A stretch of DNA of 64,000 nucleotides, taken from assembly GCF_024436375.1 (NCBI RefSeq), contig NZ_JAFMZM010000003.1, forward strand, positions 17,529 through 81,528, in the 5' to 3' direction. The stretch's first letter is position 1, and each line of letters begins with the position of its first letter. Shown piece by piece: positions 19,422-28,105 of the stretch. The notes beneath the pieces are model-generated. The model was not told where the DNA came from. It made no database searches and saw nothing but the letters and a program-made list of their open reading frames with translations. A program made the position numbers and the translations under genes. Source of the DNA: Nocardioides astragali (lineage in GTDB: Bacteria > Actinomycetota > Actinomycetes > Propionibacteriales > Nocardioidaceae).

Positions 19422-19796
19422 TCAGCCCAGGCCGGGCAGGCCGCCGGGCAGGCCACCGCCCAGACCCTCGGTGAGCGGGCCCATGGACTCGCTCGCCAGG
19501 GCCTCGGACTTGGCGCGCGCGTCGCGGTAGGCCGCGACGATGAGGTCGGAGAGGTCGGACAGGTCGTCGGGGTCGCTGCCGTCGAACTCACCGGTCCGGA
19601 TGGTGACGCCGACGAGCTCGCCCACGCCGTTGGCGGTGACGGTGACGGCACCCCCGGCGACGGTGCCGTCGACGGTCTGCTTGGCGAGGTTGGCCTGGGC
19701 CTCCTCGAGCTGCTGCTGCATCTGCTGCGCCTGCTGGAGGAGGGCGTTCATGTCGAAGCCGCCACCGCCGAGGGCGTCGAAGGGGTTCTGGGTCAT
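19422..19796 (-). CDS. YbaB/EbfC nucleoid-associated protein
   Basis: 124 residues from the ATG at 19794-19796, preceded by GGGAG; an ATG four codons earlier overlaps that site. It has the family's coiled N-terminal helix ([20 protein letters not shown]), the [16 protein letters not shown] strand pair and a glycine-rich tail ([14 protein letters not shown]). YbaB dimers bind DNA without strong sequence preference. It lies between dnaX and recR, as in most bacteria. Confidence 0.93.
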   Translation of the reverse strand: MTQNPFDALGGGGFDMNALLQQAQQMQQQLEEAQANLAKQTVDGTVAGGAVTVTANGVGELVGVTIRTGEFDGSDPDDLSDLSDLIVAAYRDARAKSEALASESMGPLTEGLGGGLPGGLPGLG

Positions 19797-19874
19797 CGGG
19801 TCTCCCACGTTCGTGGATGGTGCGGATGGGGACAGGTTGGGTCGGACAGGTGGGGGTGGGACTGGAACGAGGTG

Positions 19875-21950
19875 TCAGTCGTTCTTGATCTCCTCGATCA
19901 GCCGGGCGCCGAGCGTCTGGCTGAGCAGGGACTCGGTGTCGAGCGCGGCCGACTCGGCGTCGGGGTCGTCGGGGTCGACGTCGTCGTCGGCCGACCGGAC
20001 CGGCTCGCCCGCCTCGGGGGCGCCACCGGCGCGCGCCGCCTGGAGCGCCTCACGAGCGGGTGCGGCGGAGACCGTCGGCTCGGACCGGGGCTCGGCGTCG
20101 GGTGCGGACCGCTCCGGGGCGGGAGCGGTGTCACCGGTCACCCAGGCGGGCGGGCCGTCGGGCGCCTCCTGCGCCGGGGCTGGCGCGTCAGTGGACGCCG
20201 GCCCCGTGGCCGGCTGGCGCACGACCGGCGCCTGGGCGGCCGCACCGCTCGGGTCCACGATCGACTCCACCCGCCAGTCCATGCCGACGACGTCGATCGC
20301 GGCCTGGCGAAGGATCTCGTCACACCCGCCGTTGACGAAGGAGTCACGGGCGCCGGAGTTGGCGAAACCCACGGTCAGGCGGGTGCCGTCCACGTCGACG
20401 ACGTGGGCGTGCTGCGAGAGCACCATCCAGGCCAGCCGGCGCCGGTTCTTGGTCTGCTCGAGGATGTCGGGCCACAGGCGGCGTACGTCGACGAGGCTGA
20501 GGCCGCCACGCGGACCCGCGGGCTGCTCGGCCACCGAGTCGTCGGCCGCCGCCGAGGCCGCCGGCGCCAGCGCCGGCTCGGCCACCGTGGGAGGCGCGTC
20601 CGGGGCACCGGTGGGCATGGGCGGGGGTGGCGGGGGGCCGTCCCGGCCCGACGTGGGCAGGGGTGGCGGGGGCTGGGGCTGCGGCTCGCCGTCCGGCGTG
20701 GGGGTCGGCGACGGTGTCGGGGTGGGGGTGGGGGTGGGCCGCGGGGTGGGGGTCGCCGACGTGGCCGGGGTCGGGGCCCCGGTGACGTCGAGGCGCCGCT
20801 CGAGCCGCTCGAGGCGGGCCATCACGCCCTCCGAGGTGTGGTCGGCGCCCGGGAGGAGCACCCGCGCGCACAGCAGCTCGAGCAGGAGCCGCGGCGCCGT
20901 GGCCCCGCGCATCTCGGTCAGGCCAGCTGCCACGATGTCGGCGGCCCGGCTCAGCTCGATCGCGCCGAAGCGGGCGGCCTGCGCCACCAGCCGCTCCCCC
21001 GCGTCCTGCGGGACGTCGATCAACCCGGTCGCCGGGGCGTCCGGGACGGCGGTGACGATGACGAGGTCGCGCAGCCGGCGCAGCAGGTCCTCGGTGAAAC
21101 GCCGCGGGTCCTGACCGGTCTCCACCACCTTGTCGACGACCGAGAAGACCGCGGCACCGTCGCGTGAGGCGAACGCCTCGATCACCTCGTCGAGGAGGGA
21201 GTCCGGGGTGAACCCGAGCAGGTCGGTCGCGAGCTTGTGGGTGACCCCGGCGGGGCCGGCACCGCCCAGCAGCTGGTCGAGCACCGACAGGGTGTCGCGG
21301 GCCGAGCCAGCACCTGCGCGCACGACGAGCGGCAGCGCGGCCGGCTCGATGGTCACGCCCTCCTCGTCGGCGAGCTGGGAGAGGTAGTCGCTCAGCAGCC
21401 GGGGCGGGATCAGCCGGAAGGGATAGTGGTGGGTGCGCGAGCGGATCGTCGGCAGCACCTTGTCGGGCTCGGTCGTGGCGAAGATGAACCGCAGGTGCGG
21501 CGGAGGCTCCTCGACCAGCTTGAGCAGGGCGTTGAAGCCCTGCGTGGTGACCATGTGGGCCTCGTCGATGATGTAGACCTTGTAGCGGTCGCGCACCGGG
21601 GCGAAGAACGCCTTCTCCCGCAGGTCGCGCGCGTCGTCGACACCCCCGTGCGAGGCGGCGTCGATCTCGATGACGTCGATCGACCCGGGTCCACCGCGCG
21701 CCAGGTCGCGACAGCTGTCGCACTCGCCGCACGGGTCGGAGACCGGCGCCTGCACGCAGTTGAGCGCGCGGGCCAGGATCCGGGCCGAGGTCGTCTTGCC
21801 GCAGCCGCGGGGTCCGGAGAAGAGATAGGCGTGGTTGACGCGGTTGGCTGCGAGCGCCGCGCGCAACGGCTCCGTCACGTGGTCCTGCCCGATGACCTGC
21901 TGGAAGGTCTCGGGCCGGTAGCGGCGATAGAGCGCGAGCGGTGACTCCAC
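19875..21950 (-). CDS. dnaX: DNA polymerase III subunits gamma and tau
   Basis: About 691 residues from GTG 21948-21950, so that the protein opens with the conserved MESPLALYRRYRPETF. The AAA+ clamp-loader domain has Walker A GPRGCGKT (about 46-53), a zinc site (NCVQAPVSDPCGECDSC) and Walker B YIIDEAHM. Domain III follows to about residue 370. Then comes a Pro/Thr-rich linker of PTPTP repeats (about 390-470) and a tau-like C-terminal domain (about 490-600) before an acidic tail. It loads the beta clamp. SRP RNA lies just upstream and ybaB-recR downstream. Confidence 0.96.
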   Translation of the reverse strand: MESPLALYRRYRPETFQQVIGQDHVTEPLRAALAANRVNHAYLFSGPRGCGKTTSARILARALNCVQAPVSDPCGECDSCRDLARGGPGSIDVIEIDAASHGGVDDARDLREKAFFAPVRDRYKVYIIDEAHMVTTQGFNALLKLVEEPPPHLRFIFATTEPDKVLPTIRSRTHHYPFRLIPPRLLSDYLSQLADEEGVTIEPAALPLVVRAGAGSARDTLSVLDQLLGGAGPAGVTHKLATDLLGFTPDSLLDEVIEAFASRDGAAVFSVVDKVVETGQDPRRFTEDLLRRLRDLVIVTAVPDAPATGLIDVPQDAGERLVAQAARFGAIELSRAADIVAAGLTEMRGATAPRLLLELLCARVLLPGADHTSEGVMARLERLERRLDVTGAPTPATSATPTPRPTPTPTPTPSPTPTPDGEPQPQPPPPLPTSGRDGPPPPPPMPTGAPDAPPTVAEPALAPAASAAADDSVAEQPAGPRGGLSLVDVRRLWPDILEQTKNRRRLAWMVLSQHAHVVDVDGTRLTVGFANSGARDSFVNGGCDEILRQAAIDVVGMDWRVESIVDPSGAAAQAPVVRQPATGPASTDAPAPAQEAPDGPPAWVTGDTAPAPERSAPDAEPRSEPTVSAAPAREALQAARAGGAPEAGEPVRSADDDVDPDDPDAESAALDTESLLSQTLGARLIEEIKND

Positions 21951-22054
21951 GTCGTGAACCCTAACCGGGCGCACCCACAGTGCACACCGGCCGGGACCAC
22001 CGCGCGTACGCCGCCACCGACCGCCAGCAGTGCCCTGGCACGGGCCCGGACATG

Positions 22055-22146
22055 AAGAGGCCCCCCACGCACCCGTCAGAGCTCACTGACCCTTGCTGCC
22101 TTCCGGCCCTGGGGGATTGGGCGAGGTGACGCCGCGTGGGGGGTTG
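22055..22146 (-). ncRNA. ffs: Signal recognition particle RNA (4.5S type)
   Basis: On the minus strand the segment starts and ends with complementary CCCCCCACGC/GCGTGGGGGG arms (22061-22070 and 22134-22143). It contains the SRP domain IV signature GGCCGGAAGGCAGCAAGG, which forms the Ffh-binding hairpin. The size (about 85-95 nt) fits the short bacterial form lacking an Alu domain. Its place just upstream of dnaX is common in actinobacteria. Exact ends are approximate. Confidence 0.93.
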
Positions 22147-22251
22147 TCCCGGAGTCTAGGCGGAGCGTTCTCGGCTCCCCAAACCCAGGGCCCGCAGACG
22201 AGCAGCCGGGCGATTTCACCGGCCACCGAGCCGACCGGTACTCTCCTCGGC

Positions 22252-22337
22252 GGAGGTATCGCCTAGTGGCCTATGGCGCTCGCTTGGAAAGCGGGTTGGG
22301 TTAATAGCCCTCGGGGGTTCGAATCCCCCTACCTCCG
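22252..22337 (+). tRNA. tRNA-Ser (anticodon GGA)
   Basis: 86 bases with a long variable arm. Acceptor stem GGAGGTA pairs with TACCTCC (22330-22336). Anticodon stem CTCGC/GCGGG holds loop TTGGAAA, giving anticodon GGA. T-arm GGGGG TTCGAAT CCCCC is intact. The CCA end is not encoded. A hairpin terminator follows nine bases later. Confidence 0.96.
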
Positions 22338-22345
22338 CCGTTCAC

Positions 22346-22383
22346 CGAAGGCCCCGCACCGATCACCGGTCGCGGGGCCTTCG
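22346..22383 (+). terminator. Hairpin terminator after tRNA-Ser(GGA)
   Basis: A 12-bp stem (CGAAGGCCCCGC with GCGGGGCCTTCG) encloses a loop with a further ACCG/CGGT pairing. It lies nine bases after the tRNA; the U-tract is weak, as is usual in high-GC genomes. Confidence 0.7.
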
Positions 22384-22415
22384 TCGTGCACGGGCATGAG
22401 CCGCCCAGGAGGTCC

Positions 22416-22934
22416 CTACGGTCGCCGGACGACTCCGACGGCAGTGAGGGCAATGCCGAACGGGGCCATCGCCACGGCGGCGTAGACCAGGCTGAGGAGC
22501 GGCGCGTCGACGCTCTGTGCGGACCCGAGCGCCGGGACCGCGTAGAGCACGATGAGCAGCGCCATGATGAGCACGGTGATCCCGACTCCGACGGGGATCG
22601 GGTTGTACGTCGGTCGTGACACGACGAACTGCGGTGCGAGCCCCGGCTGCCGGCGGACCTGCGACTCGGCCCGGAGGTGGCGGACGACCCGCCGCCAGTA
22701 CCACGCGTGGAGCACCGCGAGCAGGACGAACGCCACGCATCCGATCAGGACGTTGGAGGTCGTCCGGTCCTGTGCCGGGTCGGCCATCAGGGCGCGCGGG
22801 AACAGGAACTGTCCGAAGATGACGACGATCGCGTTGGTCGCGAGCCACAGGAGACCGCCGAGCCACGGTCTGATCCGGGGCTCGAGCCTGTGCGGTGGTA
22901 GCTGGTGGGGAACGTTGCCCGACGATGACGCCAT
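22416..22934 (-). CDS. Membrane protein of unknown function
   Basis: 172 residues with four hydrophobic helices (about 26-46, 60-81, 115-135 and 146-168), a short basic loop after the second helix (RRVVRHLRAESQVRRQ) and a cytoplasmic N-terminus. No family is recognised. It starts four bases after the wecB stop on the same strand, so it is probably the last gene of the manC-wecB unit and may be linked to surface polysaccharide assembly; that link is inferred only from position. Confidence 0.7.
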   Translation of the reverse strand: MASSSGNVPHQLPPHRLEPRIRPWLGGLLWLATNAIVVIFGQFLFPRALMADPAQDRTTSNVLIGCVAFVLLAVLHAWYWRRVVRHLRAESQVRRQPGLAPQFVVSRPTYNPIPVGVGITVLIMALLIVLYAVPALGSAQSVDAPLLSLVYAAVAMAPFGIALTAVGVVRRP

Positions 22935-22938
22935 CGGG

Positions 22939-24240
22939 TCAGCGCAGCGGGGCCTGCAGCCCGTAGCGCCACTCCTCGGAGATCAGCAGGCTGTTGTTGT
23001 CCAGCCGCCGCTCGACCGCGTCGACCAGCATCGCGGACGCCTTCTCCGGGTAGACGCGGTCCCACGACAGCTCTGCGCGGTGCTCGAACACGTGGTGGAT
23101 GACGCTGACCATGAGGTCCTTGTGGATCGGCGGCGCGAGGAAGTTGCTCCCGGCCAGGAAGGTCTCGGACCGGTCGGAGCCGAAGCGCAGGGTCACGCAC
23201 GGCACCTCGAGGACGTTGGACTCCTCCACGATGCTGCCGGAGTCGGTGACGATCACCGCGCACATCGACATCGCGGCGACAACGTCGAGGTAGCTGTCCC
23301 ACACGGGCGTCGAGATCAACGCGTCGCCGTACCTCGCCTCGAGGTCCTCGAGCCACTGGCGGCGACCGAAGTTGTCGATGGCCGCCTCGGTGCCGAGCAG
23401 GCGGATGAACAGCACGTGGTGGCCCTGCTCGAGCAGCGACTCCATCGCTTCCATCAGCAGGTTGAACCGGTCGCGGTTGGTGGTGTTCTCGCGCCGGTGC
23501 ACGCAGAACCGGAGGAACGAGCCGTCGCCCATCTGCGGGAACTTCTCCAGCACCTGGTTCTTGTCGCTGCCGGCGATCGCCTGCTCGAGGGCGTCGACGA
23601 CCGAGTTGCCGACCACGTCGATCGCCGCGGGAGCGAAGCCCTCGTCGATGAGGAACTCCCGGTTGAGCTCGACCGGCGCGGCGTGCAGGTCGGAGCCGGC
23701 ATCGGCGACCCGGGTGTTGAACTGCTCCGGGGACGGTTCCTTGCTGCCCTTGGACCAGCTGTCGCGGTCGATCGACTGCTCGCGGAACGACGCCCAGTCG
23801 AGGTCGGCCCCCTGCTCGATCCAGCCGCGCAGGACCTCCGGCTTGGGCGAGAGCGTACGCAGCCCGGCCTCCACGTGGACGAGCGCCTGCCGCTCACCGA
23901 AGGTGGCCAGCGAGCCGGCCATGGCGGTGGTGGTGTCGCCGTGCACGTAGGTGATCGGGAAGCCGCCCCGCTCCGCGAAGCCGCGCAGGTAGAGCGCGAG
24001 CTTGGCCGTGATGCCGGAGACGAGGTCGTTGACCCCGCCGCGCACCTCGAGGTTGACGTCCTCGCGCACGCCGAACTCGTCCAGCATCGACTGCGACAGG
24101 TTGTGGTCGTAGTGCTGGCCGGTGTGGCACAGCACCACGTCGTGCCCGCGGTTCTTGAGCTCGTGGTAGATCGGGGCCTGCTTGATGATGTCGGGCTTCG
24201 TGCCTACGACGACGATGTGCTGGCTGTTCTGGGAGGACAT
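22939..24240 (-). CDS. wecB: UDP-N-acetylglucosamine 2-epimerase-like protein
   Basis: 433 residues from ATG with GAAGGAA upstream. The family features are an N-terminal VVVGTKPDIIKQAPIYHEL, HTGQHYD, VHGDTTTAMAGSLATF, VEAGLRT, the CVHRRENTTNRDR block and VTDSGSIVEESNVLEVPCVTLR near the C-terminus. WecB enzymes interconvert UDP-GlcNAc and UDP-ManNAc for cell-wall or capsule glycans. This copy is longer than usual because of an insert after VEAGLRTLSP (about residues 135-185). GTKPDIIKQAP replaces the usual GTRPE-KMAP, so it may act on a related substrate. It follows manC by 37 bases. Confidence 0.82.
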   Translation of the reverse strand: MSSQNSQHIVVVGTKPDIIKQAPIYHELKNRGHDVVLCHTGQHYDHNLSQSMLDEFGVREDVNLEVRGGVNDLVSGITAKLALYLRGFAERGGFPITYVHGDTTTAMAGSLATFGERQALVHVEAGLRTLSPKPEVLRGWIEQGADLDWASFREQSIDRDSWSKGSKEPSPEQFNTRVADAGSDLHAAPVELNREFLIDEGFAPAAIDVVGNSVVDALEQAIAGSDKNQVLEKFPQMGDGSFLRFCVHRRENTTNRDRFNLLMEAMESLLEQGHHVLFIRLLGTEAAIDNFGRRQWLEDLEARYGDALISTPVWDSYLDVVAAMSMCAVIVTDSGSIVEESNVLEVPCVTLRFGSDRSETFLAGSNFLAPPIHKDLMVSVIHHVFEHRAELSWDRVYPEKASAMLVDAVERRLDNNSLLISEEWRYGLQAPLR

Positions 24241-24277
24241 GTGTTCCTTCGAGTCAGGTGCTGTCTCGACGCGTGCG

Positions 24278-25345
24278 TCAGAGAAGATCTTCGCGGGTGC
24301 TGGCCGCCAGAAGCGAACGGAGGCGCTCCAGCGTCGGAGTGTGGAGCACCTTCTGCTTGTCCAGGACGTAGACCGCGTCCTCGTGGGTGACGATGATCAG
24401 CCCCTTCGCGCCGAGCGTCACGACGGGGCGACCGTCCATGCTCGCGACCAGGACGTCCTCCGCCTCGAGCTGCAGCGCCGGGCCGATCGAGGTGACGCGC
24501 TGGTCGGCGAGCACGCGTTCGAGCCGCGTCCACGTGCCGACGTCGGTCCAGCCCAGCTGGCGCGGCACGACCAGGCACTGCATCCCGGCCCACAACAGCG
24601 GATAGATCTCGTGACCGCCGATCGCGGCGCCACGGTAGCCCTGCTCGGACGGAGTGCCGCGCGCGAAGCGCTCGATCGAGTCGAAGATCAGGGGCAGCGC
24701 GGTCCGGTAGGCCTCGCACGCCTGCCCGACCCGTACGCCGTAGCAGGCGGTGTTCCAGTAGAGCGATCCTGACTCCGCGAGCTCGTCGACCGTCTCCTGG
24801 TCGGGCTTCTCGTGGAAGGAGTCGATCACCTCGACGGCACCGTCGCCGCCCTTGGTGTGGATGTAGCCGAGGCTCGCGTCGTAGCGGGTGGGCTCGGCGC
24901 CGAGCACCACCATCGACTCGGGCGTCTCGGCGAGCTGGGCGAGCATGTCGCGCGAGGCCGCATTGAAGGCCTCCTCCTCGTTGATGAGGTGATCGGAGGG
25001 GGCGATCAGCGCAGGCACGTCACCGTAGAGGTGGGCCAGCCTGGCGATGCTCAGGCCGAAGGCGGTCGCCGGGCCGGCCGGGTCCTCCTCGAGGATCAGG
25101 TTCTCGGGCGGCACGGGACCGAGCGTGGCCAGGGCCGCCTCGGCGAAGCGCGCGCGGGTCGAGACGTGGATGCGCGAGGGATCGACCATCTCGCTGAGCC
25201 GCTCGATCGTGCCGGTCAGCAGCGGGCGGTCACGCACGACCGGCTGGAACTGCTTGGGGCGGCGGTCCCGGCTGATCGGCCAGAGCCGAGATCCCTGACC
25301 GCCGGCCAGGATGACGGCAACGGGCTCGTCGGAGGTGTCGGTCAT
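24278..25345 (-). CDS. manC: Mannose-1-phosphate guanylyltransferase
   Basis: 355 residues. The nucleotidyltransferase signature VILAGGQGSRLWPISRDRRPKQF occupies about residues 10-32, followed by APSDHLI (metal-binding region) and FHEKPD, as in GDP-mannose pyrophosphorylases. QLGWTDVGTWTRL is the late conserved block. It lacks the C-terminal isomerase domain of bifunctional ManC/AlgA proteins. It makes GDP-mannose from mannose-1-phosphate and GTP for glycolipids, glycans and protein mannosylation. It begins the manC-wecB-membrane protein unit and lies 85 bases after mycP. Confidence 0.88.
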   Translation of the reverse strand: MTDTSDEPVAVILAGGQGSRLWPISRDRRPKQFQPVVRDRPLLTGTIERLSEMVDPSRIHVSTRARFAEAALATLGPVPPENLILEEDPAGPATAFGLSIARLAHLYGDVPALIAPSDHLINEEEAFNAASRDMLAQLAETPESMVVLGAEPTRYDASLGYIHTKGGDGAVEVIDSFHEKPDQETVDELAESGSLYWNTACYGVRVGQACEAYRTALPLIFDSIERFARGTPSEQGYRGAAIGGHEIYPLLWAGMQCLVVPRQLGWTDVGTWTRLERVLADQRVTSIGPALQLEAEDVLVASMDGRPVVTLGAKGLIIVTHEDAVYVLDKQKVLHTPTLERLRSLLAASTREDLL

Positions 25346-25430
25346 GCGCTGATTCCATCACGTCGCGACGCGCCGCCGCGGCAATGGATGAGACATGCCC
25401 CCCGAACAGCGCACACGGAGCGGACGTTGG

Positions 25431-26678
25431 TCAGCGGCGCAGCAACGGGCGCAGCATGAAGGCGAGCGCCAGCAAGGACCCGGCGACCAGTCCGGACCAC
25501 AGCAGGATCGCCCGCGGGGTGCTGAAGAGGTCGACCCGTTGAGGGGCGGGAGGTGCCTGCGCGTCCGAGCGGGTCTCCGCCACGGTCGACTCGATCCGGC
25601 CCTGGCGACCCGACTTGATCTGGCGCGTCAGTGCGTCGTGCGCCTGCACGACTCCCGCGCCCGTCCACGGGCTCTCGACCTCACCGTCCGGGCCCTGGGG
25701 GGCACCGGCGCCCTCGGTCGTGGCCTGCAACCGGGCGACGAGCTGCTTCGGGTTCTCACGCGGGAAGCGCTCGCTCAGCAGCGCCAGGATCCCGCTCACC
25801 TCGGCCGCGGCCCACGAGGTCGCGACCTCGCCGACGACGCAGACCTGTCCCGTGGCGTTGGCCGAGATCGCCCCCACGGTGGGAGCCGCGACATCAGTGT
25901 CCATGTTGGGTACGACGAACGTGCTGGGGTCCCCGTCGTCCGGTGGGGTCGCGCTCACCGCCACGACGCCCGGGTAGTCCGCGGGGTAGACGTCGGCGTC
26001 GTTGCCCGGCGTGCCCTTGAAGGTGGAGTCGTCGGAGTCGTCGTCCTCCTCGCGGTTGCCCGCGGCGGCGACCACCACCAGGGGGAGTTCCACGAGCCGT
26101 GCGATCGCTGCCTTGAGCTTCGGGTCGGACGCGGGAACCGCCAGCGAGATGTTGACGACGTCGAAGCGCTCTTGCGGAAAGGCCTTCATCACCGCCTCGA
26201 TGCCGGCGACGATGCCTGCCGAGGTCACCGGCTTCTCGCCCTGCGCGGTGTCGGCGCCCTCGGCGTCGAAGACCTTCACGCTGAACACCTGCGCGTCCGG
26301 TGCCACTCCGTTCGGACCGGCGATGAGCCCGGCGACGATGGTGCCGTGGCCCGAGAGCAAGGTGTTGGGGGCGCCGCCGGCCACGACGCTGCCGAGGACA
26401 TCGAGGCCCGGCACGCCCACCACGCCACTGTCGATGACCGCGACCTTCACGCCGCGGCCGGTGGCGACCTCCTGGGCCTGCTCGACGTGCATGCGGTCGA
26501 ACGCGGCGTTGTCCTTCTCGTGCGTGTCGGCCAGGGGCTCCGAGCCCGGGATCTCGCCGACCGAGCACGGGGCGTCGTGGTCGGCTGCCGCTGGTCCCGC
26601 CCACACCGGCACGACGGACGCCGCGACCACGCCGGCCGCGAGCGCCGTACGCAGCCGAGAGACGCGCCTCGGACTCAC
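25431..26678 (-). CDS. mycP: Mycosin: type VII secretion-associated subtilase
   Basis: 415 residues from GTG 26676-26678, overlapping the eccB stop (GTGA). A signal peptide (about 1-33), the S8 triad Asp83 (VAVIDSGV), His111 (SGHGTIVAG) and Ser288 (ATSWAAAEVSG) with Asn208, and a C-terminal membrane helix (about 390-410, ILLWSGLVAGSLLAL) followed by arginines give the mycosin layout: a protease held on the outer face of the membrane. Mycosins are needed for ESX complex stability and cleave some substrates. An acidic loop (EEDDDSDDS) sits after the Asn. It is downstream of eccD and eccB. Confidence 0.95.
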   Translation of the reverse strand: MSPRRVSRLRTALAAGVVAASVVPVWAGPAAADHDAPCSVGEIPGSEPLADTHEKDNAAFDRMHVEQAQEVATGRGVKVAVIDSGVVGVPGLDVLGSVVAGGAPNTLLSGHGTIVAGLIAGPNGVAPDAQVFSVKVFDAEGADTAQGEKPVTSAGIVAGIEAVMKAFPQERFDVVNISLAVPASDPKLKAAIARLVELPLVVVAAAGNREEDDDSDDSTFKGTPGNDADVYPADYPGVVAVSATPPDDGDPSTFVVPNMDTDVAAPTVGAISANATGQVCVVGEVATSWAAAEVSGILALLSERFPRENPKQLVARLQATTEGAGAPQGPDGEVESPWTGAGVVQAHDALTRQIKSGRQGRIESTVAETRSDAQAPPAPQRVDLFSTPRAILLWSGLVAGSLLALAFMLRPLLRR

Positions 26679-28102
26679 GAGCCGCTGTCCGCTTCCGCGT
26701 CTGCCGGCGGTGCGTCCACCGGCAGCCGGCGCGCGCTGTTGGTCGACAGGGGCACACCCGGGGAGAAGAACTCGAGCCACGTGCTGGGCACCAGCGGCGG
26801 GTCGACGTCGGCGTAGCCGATGTACTCGGGCACCTCCGGGCCGATCAGGTGGTACTTCGCGCCCTTGGTGTCGATCACGTAGGGCGTGCCGCCATCGGCT
26901 GCCGCGTTGGACCCCGACAGGACATACGCCCCGGCGCTGGGCTCGACCTCGACGGCGTGGCGGCCGCGCCTGATCGGGTCCGGCTCGACCGGGTCGGCGG
27001 CACCGGTCGGGTTGGTGGCCAGGCTGACGGCTGGATCGGCACCGGCCTCCGGGTGGAGGACGCCGCAAAGGCCGCCGTTGTCCACCGCGGCCGGCAGCTC
27101 GACGGGCCACTCCTCGGGGTGCCGGATGTCCTCGAACTCCGCGGCCAGGTCGATGGGCACCGGCTTGGCACCGGAGCCGACCACGTCGTACACCATGCCG
27201 GCGAAGGCCTTGAGTGTCTCGGGACCCTCGTCGCCCAGCAGGTAGTACTTCCCGGACTCGGACAGCAGCAGGTCGCCGATGCGGTATCGCGAAAGGCCGT
27301 TGTCGGCGTCGGCGTAGGGCACGCGCTGTCCCTCGGCAGTGACTCCGAACGCGGACTTCTCCAGGGCCGCACCGGGCGGGAACAGGTTGAGCCAGTCCTC
27401 GTCGACCTCGATGGCGGAGGCGTCGAAGCCGAGCCGGTTGCCGATGGTCGAGGCGCTCGTCGCGTCGGCGGGCATCGGGAAGCGGTAGGCACGACCCTGC
27501 TGGCTGCCGACCGCCGGCGCGGTGGCGATCAGCCACTCCTCACCCTCGTTGGAGACGAGGAAAGCCGAGTCCACGAGGTCGTCGACGGCCGGCGTCTGCT
27601 GGATGGCGACCTTGATGCCAGCCCCGTCGGCAGTGCACGCCGTCCAGCCCTCGTCGACCAGCTCGTCGACCGAGGGGAGGCCCGCCGGTGCACCCTCGAT
27701 GCCGAGGTCCGGACCGAGCTGCACGGTCCGGATGTACTTGTCGCGCACGGTGTAGGGGGTGAGCTCAGAGCTCCCGAGGAGCAGCTGGGCCGAGACGTAG
27801 TTGGGCACCCGTTGCAGCTGCGGGTTGTCGCCGCCGCGGAGCACGACGTACTGCTCACCGGTGTCCTTGGAGATGACGAAGCTGTTGGCATCCAGCCACT
27901 GCGCCGGCGGACGGCCGAGCAGGAAGCCCGCGATCGCGGCGCCCGCGAGGAGCAGGACGGACAGGGCGATGCCGCCGATCAGCACCCGCCCCGGCCGCAC
28001 GGGCTCGACCTCGCGGCCGCCCGGTGCGCCGGAGACGAAGGCGGTCACCAGGCGGCGTCGGCTGAACGCGTGGGCCTCGACGAGGTCCTTCTTGGTGGCC
28101 AT
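26675..28102 (-). CDS. eccB: Type VII secretion protein EccB
   Basis: 475 residues. A cytoplasmic N-terminus opens MATKKDLVEAHAFSRRRLV, the family hallmark, followed by one membrane helix (about 41-65) and a large extracytoplasmic domain made of repeated strand motifs (FVISKDTGEQYVVL, FLVSNEGEEWLIA, YVIDTKGAKYHLIG). It has the two cysteines typical of the repeat core (TACTADG, GGLCGVLHP). EccB forms part of the ESX membrane complex with EccC, EccD and mycosin. It sits three bases after eccD and overlaps mycP by four bases. Confidence 0.95.
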   Translation of the reverse strand: MATKKDLVEAHAFSRRRLVTAFVSGAPGGREVEPVRPGRVLIGGIALSVLLLAGAAIAGFLLGRPPAQWLDANSFVISKDTGEQYVVLRGGDNPQLQRVPNYVSAQLLLGSSELTPYTVRDKYIRTVQLGPDLGIEGAPAGLPSVDELVDEGWTACTADGAGIKVAIQQTPAVDDLVDSAFLVSNEGEEWLIATAPAVGSQQGRAYRFPMPADATSASTIGNRLGFDASAIEVDEDWLNLFPPGAALEKSAFGVTAEGQRVPYADADNGLSRYRIGDLLLSESGKYYLLGDEGPETLKAFAGMVYDVVGSGAKPVPIDLAAEFEDIRHPEEWPVELPAAVDNGGLCGVLHPEAGADPAVSLATNPTGAADPVEPDPIRRGRHAVEVEPSAGAYVLSGSNAAADGGTPYVIDTKGAKYHLIGPEVPEYIGYADVDPPLVPSTWLEFFSPGVPLSTNSARRLPVDAPPADAEADSGS

Positions 28103-28105
28103 CGA

